6,084 nt of DNA from an uncultured Anaerolineaceae bacterium (GTDB lineage: Bacteria > Chloroflexota > Anaerolineae > Anaerolineales > Anaerolineaceae): assembly GCA_937890875.1 (NCBI GenBank), contig CALAEB010000223.1:1-6084 (forward strand), written 5' to 3'. The translations under genes were made by a program, and so were the position numbers. The notes beneath the pieces were generated by a model that had not been told where the DNA came from, ran no database searches, and saw only the letters and a list, made by a program, of their open reading frames with translations. The number at the start of each line of letters is the position of its first letter. Positions within the stretch are counted from its first letter, which is position 1. This document shows positions 1 to 4,643 of the stretch, piece after piece.

Positions 1-157
1 GTTCCTGCTCTTCAGAAAACTGCTTCCGCATCCAGGATGAAAAACCGGGAAGGTTCTCCACGTCAAAATAGGCAGCCATCGAAAGATAAAGGTAGGCGGA
101 ATAAAACTCATGTTTTACTTGTTCGTTCAATGCATGATATACAGGTTTTTTAAGCAT
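1..157 (-). CDS. ftnA: Non-haem ferritin, N-terminal part (runs off the left edge)
   Basis: This is the first 52 codons of a bacterial ferritin, the cytosolic 24-mer shell that oxidises Fe(II) and stores iron as a ferric mineral. The fragment starts [20 protein letters not shown] and continues with [13 protein letters not shown], a classic ferritin helix A. Glu17, Tyr24 and Glu50 fall at the positions known as ferroxidase-centre residues in E. coli FtnA (Glu17, Tyr24, Glu50). The family histidine at 53 would lie just beyond the window. The start is set by an AAGGA ribosome site at 165-169, seven bases before ATG. Roughly two thirds of the usual 165-170 residues are missing only because the window ends. 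The gene points away from the plsX unit across a 275-bp spacer, so it probably has its own promoter. A bacterioferritin is less likely, because helix A matches the FtnA type. Confidence 0.93.
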   Translation of the reverse strand, partial: MLKKPVYHALNEQVKHEFYSAYLYLSMAAYFDVENLPGFSSWMRKQFSEEQE

Positions 158-432
158 AGTAGTGTCCTTTTTTCTTATCAATCTTGCCTTCATGATCCCC
201 TTTTCGATCCAGGAGATTGAAGGTTTTTATTTGTTGATAGATTTTATTTTACTGCACTTAAGAACGATTCATCATTCATTAATTTATTTCTAATATTCCC
301 CGCCGGTATGCGCATCTGAGCCATCAACCATGTCGTAAAAAATGTCCGTTACCGGTAATCGAAAAGAAGCACACCAGTTTCCCGCTTTATTCAAAGGGAT
401 TTCCCAAATTTCGGATCGGTGCCAGCAGCGGC
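158..432. other. Spacer and leader between the NERD-like gene and ferritin
   Basis: I see no gene in these 275 bp. The half next to ferritin (about 170-300) is AT-rich and should hold the ferritin promoter on the minus strand. The best -10-like string is TAAAAT, reading the minus strand near 250, but no good -35 accompanies it. A 10-bp perfect palindrome, TTACCGGTAA, lies at 349-358. It is followed on the minus strand, after a few bases, by a run of six T, but the stem is too short for a convincing terminator. No clear intrinsic terminator was found for the gene ending at 433. Confidence 0.5.
187..223. repeat. Inverted repeat in the ferritin leader
   Basis: CCTTCA (187-192) and TGAAGG (218-223) are perfect 6-bp arms. 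Two GATC tetramers between them can also pair, giving a two-tier hairpin about 30 bases upstream of the ferritin ATG. On the plus strand the right arm runs into TTTTTATTT, but no plus-strand gene needs a terminator here. On the minus strand it would sit in the 5' leader of ferritin. It could be an operator or an RNA structure. It could also be chance, since the arms are short. Confidence 0.35.
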
Positions 433-732
433 TCACTCAATATCGTCGAGCGGCAGTTTATCCGTTACTCCGTCAATAAATTCAGTGCTCAGACGGTCGT
501 CTTTGGCATACTTGCGGATGGTCTCTTTCAGCTTATCCAAAGGAATCGTGTCATATTTAAAATGGGCTTCAGGATCAAGCTGGGCTTTCGGGTTCAGAAA
601 GATCAAAACCGGACGGATTTTATCTTCAGGAAAGTCAATATCCCGCTCCCGGAAATAGGTTTTCACCGCTTCCAAACCGGAAGCCACTTCCAGATCGGGC
701 CGGCCCAGGGATTCCTGTCCGAACATTTTCAT
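433..732 (-). CDS. C-terminal half of the split NERD-like protein (second frame)
   Basis: This frame of 99 codons starts MKMFGQESLGRPDLEVA and ends DKLPLDDIE. It is a soluble, charged alpha/beta-looking segment with a hydrophobic strand, IRPVLIFLN, near residues 39-47. The frame is open further upstream in the order DRWTQKKASLF, which joins smoothly to the end of the upstream frame if ribosomes shift by -1 at 765-771. The FGQE-GRPDLE stretch is one I associate, from memory, with NERD-domain-like proteins of Chloroflexota, where it lies in the same polypeptide as the N-terminal half. The ATG at 732 overlaps the upstream stop as ATGA and has no Shine-Dalgarno sequence, so independent initiation would depend on coupling. 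It is most likely the second half of one 229-residue protein and not a separate gene. Confidence 0.7.
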   Translation of the reverse strand: MKMFGQESLGRPDLEVASGLEAVKTYFRERDIDFPEDKIRPVLIFLNPKAQLDPEAHFKYDTIPLDKLKETIRKYAKDDRLSTEFIDGVTDKLPLDDIE

Positions 733-1121
733 GAACAGGCTGGCTTTTTTCTGCGTCCAACGGTCTTTTTTCTCATTGTGCCCTGATAATACGGCATCAG
801 GAGAAAGGTCCCGGCGGTGCCCACCAGCAAGTGATCGACCGGATCCATGTAATGATAGATTGAGAAATTGTCGCTCAACCCTTTCAGCTTCACATTCAGC
901 AGATTATTGTTGCTGGGTTCACGTCCCCAGCGGGTTGTCATCGTGATGGATGCCTGTGAGAGAAAAACACCGACAATCAGCGCGAAGAAGGACCACATAA
1001 AATATTGTTCAGAGAAAGCGGCAACGGCGCCGGCGACCAATATGGCAAAGCAGATTGTGGTCATGTATTTCGAAATTTTCTTGTTCTTTTTCAGTCTTTT
1101 TTCGTTTGTGTAAATATACAT
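729..1121 (-). CDS. N-terminal half of a two-helix membrane protein with a NERD-like domain (frameshifted)
   Basis: This encodes 130 residues in the zero frame. After a lysine-rich start come two hydrophobic segments, about residues 20-38 and 41-58, then a cytoplasmic domain. Within it, VDHLLVGTAGTFLLMPYYQG (residues 95-114) resembles the core of NERD (nuclease-related) domains, where a D-H motif is followed by a strand and then normally an E-x-K triad. Here that second position reads LLMPYY, so nuclease activity is doubtful. ATG at 1121 is chosen because AGGAA lies seven bases upstream and it follows the plsX stop by 16 bases. An upstream in-frame ATG at 1199 would overlap plsX and lacks support. 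The frame ends at 729 with a basic tail, TVGRRKKPACS, that looks out of frame. A -1 shift after residue Lys119 restores DRWTQKK and continues to 433. The function is unknown, and co-transcription with plsX suggests nothing specific. Confidence 0.75.
   Translation of the reverse strand: MYIYTNEKRLKKNKKISKYMTTICFAILVAGAVAAFSEQYFMWSFFALIVGVFLSQASITMTTRWGREPSNNNLLNVKLKGLSDNFSIYHYMDPVDHLLVGTAGTFLLMPYYQGTMRKKTVGRRKKPACS
744..771 (-). promoter_or_regulatory. Candidate -1 frameshift site: two in-phase A-AAA-AAG heptamers
   Basis: Reading the minus strand, the heptamer A AAA AAG occurs at 771-765 and again at 750-744. Both are in the zero frame of the upstream half (AGA AAA AAG each time). This is the slippery sequence known from E. 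coli dnaX. A -1 slip at either copy enters the downstream frame, which has no stop before 433. An AGGG lies at 784-781, nine bases before the first copy. A 7-bp stem, CCTGTTC with GGACAGG, begins at 739, four bases after the second copy, and holds the downstream ATG in its 12-base loop. The alternative is loss of one A from a seven-A run, by mutation or sequencing error. That would explain the same reading frames without recoding. Confidence 0.45.
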
Positions 1122-1137
1122 TGGGAAGTTCCTGTTT

Positions 1138-2133
1138 TTAAGATAATTTTTCCTGAATCGTATCTCGAAGCACGGACACCAAATGAATATCCATCGCATC
1201 TTTGACCAATTTCATTCCATTAACCAATGCGGTGCTGTCCGACCGGCCATGTCCAACAAATGACAGCCCGTCGATCCCGAGCAGCGGCGCGGCACCGATT
1301 GCGCCGGGATCCATCTTTGCCTTGGTGGCTTTTAATGCATCCTTAGCGAGAACCGCTCCGATTTTTGCTTTTGCCGAAGACATCAGTCCCTCTCTCAGCA
1401 AATCGGTCAGCAGCTTTGCGGCAGCCTCCGACGTCTTCAGGAACACATTGCCGGTAAAGCCATCTGCAACGACGACATCGGCTTTTCCGGCAAAGACGTC
1501 CTTTGCCTCCACATTCCCGATAAAGTTGATGCCACTGTCCGATAAAAGGGTGTAGGTGCTGCGAACCAGTTCATTCCCCTTCCCGGCTTCCTCGCCATTA
1601 TTCAGCAGCCCGATACGCGGGTTGTCAATCCTGTTCATTTTCGAAGCATAAACAGAGCCCATGACGGCAAATTGCTGCAAATATTCCGGGCGGCAGTCCG
1701 CATTCGCGCCGATATCCAGCACAATGCAGAAACCGTTCCGGGTCGGAAAGCGCGTTGTCAACGCCGGGCGGGCCACATTCGGGATGCGCCCCAATTTGCG
1801 CAGGCTGTTAAACATGGCGGCGCCGGTATTCCCCGCGGTAATAAACCCGCCGGCTTTGCCTTCTTTCACCAGCTGTAATCCGACCGCCATCGAATTATTC
1901 GGCTTCTGCTGGGCGCTTTTAACAGCCTTTTCCCCCATTTCGAGAATATCTTCCGCATGAACGATTTCGATCGGCAAACCGGAAAAATCCCGTTCGGATG
2001 CGTGCCGGAGAATCACATCCCGATGGCCAACCAGGAAGATCTTTTCGTTCAGGGAACCAGCCGCAAGCATGGCGGCCTCAATTTCAGGTCTGGGGCAATC
2101 ATCGCTGCCCATTGCGTCTAACACGATCGGCAT
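1138..2133 (-). CDS. plsX: Phosphate acyltransferase PlsX
   Basis: PlsX converts acyl-ACP and phosphate to acyl-phosphate, the acyl donor for PlsY in the first step of phosphatidic acid synthesis. It is a soluble enzyme that associates peripherally with the membrane. The product is 331 residues, the normal family length. Family motifs are in order: VLDAMGSDDCP at 4-14 (Ser replaces the more usual second Gly of DAMGGD), FITAGNTGAAM at 97-107, DIGANADCRPEYLQQFA at 140-156, GLLNNGEEAGKGNE at 175-188, GNVEAKDVFAGKADVVVADG at 206-225, and GAAPLLG at 280-286. ATG at 2133 is set by AGGAG at 2140-2144 with a six-base spacer. A longer reading from 2202 adds 23 residues with no ribosome site and no family match. 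It is followed after 16 bases by the NERD-like gene, so the two are probably co-transcribed. The usual partners rpmF, fabD, fabH or acpP are not in the window. Confidence 0.97.
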   Translation of the reverse strand: MPIVLDAMGSDDCPRPEIEAAMLAAGSLNEKIFLVGHRDVILRHASERDFSGLPIEIVHAEDILEMGEKAVKSAQQKPNNSMAVGLQLVKEGKAGGFITAGNTGAAMFNSLRKLGRIPNVARPALTTRFPTRNGFCIVLDIGANADCRPEYLQQFAVMGSVYASKMNRIDNPRIGLLNNGEEAGKGNELVRSTYTLLSDSGINFIGNVEAKDVFAGKADVVVADGFTGNVFLKTSEAAAKLLTDLLREGLMSSAKAKIGAVLAKDALKATKAKMDPGAIGAAPLLGIDGLSFVGHGRSDSTALVNGMKLVKDAMDIHLVSVLRDTIQEKLS

Positions 2134-2184
2134 TTTTTTCTCCTGCGATAATAATCTTATCGGCCTGCTTTCCAGCAATTCAAA

Positions 2185-2204
2185 TTTTGGCTGAAGTGCC
2201 AAAA
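2185..2204. repeat. 7-bp inverted repeat upstream of plsX
   Basis: TTTTGGC and GCCAAAA are perfect 7-bp arms around a 6-base centre, about 50-70 bases upstream of the plsX ATG. The minus-strand string TTGACT overlaps its edge at 2204. It has the size of a repressor operator and could equally form a small hairpin in a plsX leader. It does not resemble the FapR operator that controls plsX in Bacillus. Confidence 0.5.
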
Positions 2205-2232
2205 GTCAAATTATTGAAAAAGGAAACCATTA

Positions 2233-2270
2233 TTTTGTTTTAAATTGGGCAAACCCAACCTAAAACAAAA
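2233..2270. repeat. 38-bp near-perfect palindrome
   Basis: The arms TTTTGTTTTA (2233-2242) and TAAAACAAAA (2261-2270) are perfect over 10 bp. After a 2x2 mismatch (AA against CC) come TTGGG (2245-2249) and CCCAA (2254-2258), with a CAAA loop. That makes 15 of 17 possible pairs. The GC core is short and no uninterrupted T-run follows on either strand, so it is not a standard terminator. No terminator is needed between these divergent genes either. It could be an operator, a cruciform-forming site or a leader hairpin of plsX. Confidence 0.7.
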
Positions 2271-2362
2271 CACCAATAACTCCTTTTGGGAAATTTTACC
2301 CTTTTGGCGCACCAACCAATTTTCGACTTATCTCGCTAAAATTGATTTTTGTTTTTACTTCA

Positions 2363-2414
2363 AACCGCAGCCAGAAGCCGGCAATTCGAAATATGGAAAG
2401 GGTATTCTGCGGTT
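2363..2414. repeat. 8-bp inverted repeat with 36-base interior
   Basis: AACCGCAG (2363-2370) and CTGCGGTT (2407-2414) are perfect 8-bp arms, GC-rich compared with the surrounding spacer. The interior contains the small palindrome GCCGGC. The element sits directly beside the 72-nt hairpin at 2426-2497, so the two could be neighbouring helices of one structured RNA. Alone, an 8-bp repeat at this spacing could be chance. Confidence 0.4.
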
Positions 2415-2425
2415 CTCTTTTCACA

Positions 2426-2497
2426 AAAAGATCTTCCAAAATTCAAGCCGCCGCCCGAGGGATGGCAGCTCAAAATCTGATCAAACGAAGATCTTTT
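2426..2497 (-). repeat. 72-nt two-tier hairpin, possible structured RNA on the minus strand
   Basis: The outer arms AAAAGATCTTC (2426-2436) and GAAGATCTTTT (2487-2497) are perfect over 11 bp. Each contains the 8-bp palindrome AAGATCTT. Inside, reading the minus strand, TTTGAGCTGCC can pair with GGCGGCTTGAA over 11 positions if three G-U pairs are allowed. On the plus strand those three positions are A-C mismatches. That asymmetry suggests that, if it is an RNA, it is transcribed leftward, towards plsX. The minus strand continues into a short T5 run after the outer arm. I do not recognise an RNA family. Confidence 0.45.
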
Positions 2498-2512
2498 CCG
2501 CTTTCGCCGTTT

Positions 2513-2542
2513 GATTCAAAGCGATTTTCCATCCTTTGAATC
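2513..2542. repeat. 9-bp inverted repeat just upstream of the tRNA promoter
   Basis: GATTCAAAG (2513-2521) and CTTTGAATC (2534-2542) are perfect arms around 12 bases, ending 21 bases before the -35 box of the tRNA-Leu promoter. The position fits an activator or UP-type site for a stable-RNA promoter. It could also be the first helix of a leftward RNA. Confidence 0.45.
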
Positions 2543-2563
2543 GTCGTCCGGAGGCGAAATTCC

Positions 2564-2591
2564 TTGACAATGGTGCGTAGATGATTATAAT
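2564..2591 (+). promoter_or_regulatory. Sigma-70 type promoter of tRNA-Leu
   Basis: The -35 TTGACA (2564-2569) and -10 TATAAT (2586-2591) both match the consensus perfectly, with a 16-base spacer. Transcription should start about 2598, giving a leader of only a few bases before the tRNA at 2605. A full-consensus promoter fits a stable-RNA gene. The -10 lies in the palindrome ATTATAAT, so it reads the same on the minus strand, but no -35 supports a leftward promoter there. Confidence 0.88.
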
Positions 2592-2604
2592 ACAAAAGCT
2601 AAAT

Positions 2605-2686
2605 GCGCTGGTGCTGGAACTGGCAGACAGGCATGGTTGAGGGCCATGTGACGCAAGTCGTGGGGGTTCGATTCCCCCCCAGCGCA
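2605..2686 (+). tRNA. tRNA-Leu (anticodon GAG)
   Basis: This is an 82-nt class II tRNA. The acceptor arm GCGCTGG pairs perfectly with CCAGCGC (2679-2685), followed by discriminator A at 2686. The anticodon stem CATGG/CCATG encloses the loop TTGAGGG. The anticodon GAG at 2639-2641 decodes the leucine codons CUC and CUU. The long variable arm has a GAC-GCAA-GTC hairpin, as expected for leucine tRNA. The T arm is GGGGG-TTCGATT-CCCCC. CCA is not encoded (the next bases are CAA), so it must be added by tRNA nucleotidyltransferase. The tRNA has its own strong promoter and appears to be a single-gene unit. I see no clear terminator after it. Confidence 0.96.
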
Positions 2687-2926
2687 CAAAAACATAATTC
2701 CCATGCAATAAACAGCCGCGCTCTGCAAAGCCTTCGTTATATTCCCCCCTCAGCAGAACAATAAGGTAAAACCTCTCCATCATCGGCAGCGGATTGGGCT
2801 GGCAAGGCACAACCATCTGTTAAATCGTCCATATCAGATTTTTTGAATATAATTATTTACATAGTTATTGTGCAGATTAAGTTAAGCAGTATGCTCGAAA
2901 GCCGGAAATTGCTCGGAGGATTGAAT
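2687..2926 (+). other. Spacer between tRNA-Leu and the PNPOx-family gene
   Basis: These 240 bp hold no convincing gene. ATTCCCCCC followed by TCAGC at 2741-2754 partly repeats the 3' end of the tRNA (2671-2683). From about 2820 the sequence becomes AT-rich and should carry the promoter of the next gene. Candidates are a perfect -10 TATAAT at 2848-2853 with a poor -35, or TTTACA at 2856-2861 with the weak -10 TAAGTT at 2878. Neither is decisive. Confidence 0.4.
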
Positions 2927-3397
2927 ATGACTGTTTATGAAAAAAGTATAAGTGTTTTATCGGAATTGTTCGGCAAAGACTATACATTTGTATTGGCGAC
3001 AACCAATCAGAACATACCCTCAGCAAGAGTTATCGATACTTATTATGAGGATGGAGTCTTTTGGATTGTTACCTATGCCAAGTCAAATAAAGTTAAGGAT
3101 ATTACCGATAATCCTAATGTAGCTTTATGTAATAATTTTCACACTTTTAATGGCAAAGCATACAATATGGGGCATCCACTAAAAATAGAGAATAAAAAAG
3201 TAAGAGAAAAGTTACTAAAAGTATTTGAACCCTGGTATTTCAATCACAATGACGAAAGTGACGAAAATATGTGTTATGTTAAATTTATACCTGAGTCAGG
3301 TTTCTTCCACAAAGACGGGAAAGGTTACCGAGTAAATTTTCTTAAAGAGGAAGCTACTGAAATATCATTTTCGCCTGCGATTGAAATGGTAGGATAA
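2927..3397 (+). CDS. Pyridoxamine 5'-phosphate oxidase family protein (flavin-binding split barrel)
   Basis: This 156-residue protein has the size and pattern of small split-barrel proteins of the PNPOx / general stress protein 26 group, which bind FMN, F420 or haem-like cofactors. Recognisable parts are the opening strand FVLATTNQNIPSARVIDTYY (about 23-42), VFWIVTYAKSNKVKDITDNP (about 46-65) with the SNK-I--NP pattern, and NVALC. The cytosolic role is not predictable, and true PdxH activity is unlikely at this length. ATG at 2927 is chosen because GGAGGA lies six bases upstream. An earlier in-frame ATG at 2843 has no ribosome site and adds a hydrophobic, unconserved tail. Two sampled 60-base lines are about 33% GC, against about 57% for a line in the transporter operon. 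AAA, TTA and AGA codons are frequent. This points to acquisition from a low-GC donor such as a clostridium. It stands alone on the plus strand and ends before a bidirectional terminator. Confidence 0.85.
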   Translation: MTVYEKSISVLSELFGKDYTFVLATTNQNIPSARVIDTYYEDGVFWIVTYAKSNKVKDITDNPNVALCNNFHTFNGKAYNMGHPLKIENKKVREKLLKVFEPWYFNHNDESDENMCYVKFIPESGFFHKDGKGYRVNFLKEEATEISFSPAIEMVG

Positions 3398-3478
3398 ACG
3401 GGAGCGTTAAATATGTTTTCACCGTTATGGTAAAAGATAGATACGGTTTACGAAATTTTTGGCGTTCCGCCTGCAACA

Positions 3479-3508
3479 AAAAAACCGCACAAAATTGTGC
3501 GGTTTTTT
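3479..3508. terminator. Bidirectional intrinsic terminator
   Basis: The stem ACCGCACA (3484-3491) with TGTGCGGT (3496-3503) is flanked by seven A on the left and six T on the right, so each strand shows a GC-rich hairpin followed by a U-run. It lies between convergent genes and should terminate both: the PNPOx-family gene, which stops at 3397, and the ABC operon, which stops at 3526 on the minus strand. Confidence 0.93.
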
Positions 3509-3525
3509 GAAGCTATAGAAAGATA

Positions 3526-4608
3526 TTACTCAGCTGCTTCGGCAACCGGGATCGAATTCGCTACCAGCGCGGCGAACTGAGCTTCCGTCAGTTCGGTATG
3601 GTAAAACAGATCGTAATAACGCGCCACCTCGCTGTACAGGTCATACTGCGCCACATCCGGATAAAGCAGCTGCGCCATCCAGATCAGCCCAAGGTAGCGC
3701 TGTACGGAAGGCGGAAAGCCCATCCAATTATACGGACCGAACGGAACTTCATAATATGTCCCGTTGGCGATCGCCGGGACATCCCGCCAGCTCGAATCCC
3801 CGCCGACTGTGGCATAAATGCTGTTCGGAGCAAAGAGGATTACGTCCGGATTCCAGAGCAGAATCTGTTCCAGATCCGTCTCATTGCCGCTGCCCTGGGA
3901 TGACGGTTCATCCACCACGGCCAGATTATTCGCCAGCAGATCGATCACCTCGGCATGGTAGGAGCCTTTCGCGATCACGTTCAAGCCGGTATCACCCAGC
4001 AAATAAAGCAGGTTGGCTTTCCCTTCCTCACCGACCGTTTCCATAATCGAAAGCGTCCTGGTATAGATTTCTTCACAGTAGTCCGCCAAAATTTCGGATT
4101 CTTCCGGCAGGTTCAGCAATTCGCCCAGTTTCCGGTACGTCTCACCCATCCCATCCAGATGTGCGGTAATATGAACAAACGGCAGTCCGGTTTGTTCCTG
4201 CAGCGCGTCCAAATCTTCCACGATCGTTTTCTTCGGCTCGCCGACATCGATGACGACCTGCGGATCCACCGCCAGCAGTTCCTCCAGGTTCAGCTCACCT
4301 TTGCCGCCATAAAGCTGCCCCAGCAGCGGCAATTGATAATATTCCGTCGGCAGATACTGCTCCGCTTCCTTGCTCCATTCGGCGGCAATGCCGACCAGTT
4401 TATCCGGCGCCAGCGCAAACAGCACAACCTGGGCCAGCGGGCCGGAAATGGCGACCCGGCTGATCTCCGCGGGAACCTCAACGGTCCGGCCGACAGAATC
4501 GGTAAAAAATACCATTCCATCCGCAGCAGTTTCCTGCGCTGAAACAGCAGGAACAAATAAAAGCACCGCAAACAGTGCCAGCAACAACGATGTTTGTTTT
4601 CGATTCAT
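3526..4608 (-). CDS. ABC transporter substrate-binding protein, iron-siderophore/cobalamin (FecB/BtuF) type
   Basis: This is a 360-residue extracytoplasmic binding protein that should deliver a metal chelate (iron-siderophore, haem or corrinoid) to the permease encoded upstream. A signal peptide covers residues 1-24 (basic NRK start, long hydrophobic core, AVSA before QE). There is no lipobox cysteine, so signal peptidase I cleavage is predicted in place of lipid anchoring. The mature part starts with FFTDSVGRTVEVP (35-47), the usual first strand of this fold, followed by RVAISGP. NLEELLAVDPQVVIDVG (107-123) and DLEQILLWNPDVILFA (245-260) are the paired lobe motifs. YNWMGFPPSVQRYLG (293-307) is a known pattern of this SBP family. 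ATG at 4608 has AAGGAG at a six-base spacing. An upstream ATG at 4647 would overlap the ATPase gene. It is the last gene of the operon and ends before the bidirectional terminator. The exact ligand cannot be read from sequence. Confidence 0.9.
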   Translation of the reverse strand: MNRKQTSLLLALFAVLLFVPAVSAQETAADGMVFFTDSVGRTVEVPAEISRVAISGPLAQVVLFALAPDKLVGIAAEWSKEAEQYLPTEYYQLPLLGQLYGGKGELNLEELLAVDPQVVIDVGEPKKTIVEDLDALQEQTGLPFVHITAHLDGMGETYRKLGELLNLPEESEILADYCEEIYTRTLSIMETVGEEGKANLLYLLGDTGLNVIAKGSYHAEVIDLLANNLAVVDEPSSQGSGNETDLEQILLWNPDVILFAPNSIYATVGGDSSWRDVPAIANGTYYEVPFGPYNWMGFPPSVQRYLGLIWMAQLLYPDVAQYDLYSEVARYYDLFYHTELTEAQFAALVANSIPVAEAAE

Positions 4609-4643
4609 GTTTTTCTCCTTCTTCGTCTGAGAGTTCAGCCGCT

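Larger units (their letters stand above)
2134..2604. other. Divergent intergenic region between plsX and tRNA-Leu
   Basis: These 471 bp carry no convincing gene. They hold the plsX leader (minus), the tRNA promoter (plus) and an unusual number of perfect inverted repeats: arms of 7 bp (2185-2204), 10+5 bp (2233-2270), 8 bp (2363-2414), 11 bp (2426-2497) and 9 bp (2513-2542). A plsX promoter is not obvious. The best guess on the minus strand is TTGAAT at 2182-2177 with TAAGAT about 18 bases downstream, giving a very short leader. Another -35-like TTGACT at 2209-2204 lacks a good -10. Confidence 0.6.

Noticed and set aside
255..300. Fur or PerR box upstream of ferritin
   Set aside because: The AATGAATGATGAATC-like stretch matches neither 19-bp consensus in a symmetrical way.
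330..362. Terminator after the NERD-like gene (minus strand, TTACCGGTAA then T6)
   Set aside because: The palindrome has no loop. The alternative CCG-GTAA-CGG stem is only 3 bp and is separated from the T-run.
1202..1960. Plus-strand frames opposite plsX
   Set aside because: They are antisense shadows of an unmistakable plsX, with no family resemblance.
2363..2500. T-box or other known riboswitch in the plsX leader
   Set aside because: An ACCGC string is present on the minus strand, but the T-box GGTGG motif and specifier structure are absent, and plsX is not a typical target. No known riboswitch core was recognised.
2245..2514. Plus-strand frame of 89 codons starting at TTG in the plsX-tRNA spacer
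   Set aside because: There is no Shine-Dalgarno sequence, the composition is low-information, and it runs through several inverted repeats. Nothing recognisable is encoded.
2584..2612. Leftward promoter using the palindromic ATTATAAT
   Set aside because: The -10 reads on the minus strand, but no acceptable -35 lies 16-18 bases upstream.
2481..2816. Minus-strand frame of 111 codons across the tRNA
   Set aside because: It is antisense to tRNA-Leu. The translated WGGIEPPRLASH-type stretch is a known artefact of reading tRNAs backwards. It also spans the tRNA promoter and has no ribosome site.
3955..4542. Plus-strand frame of 195 codons opposite the substrate-binding protein gene
   Set aside because: It is a shadow of the well-supported minus-strand gene, with Arg/Gln-rich translation and no ribosome site.
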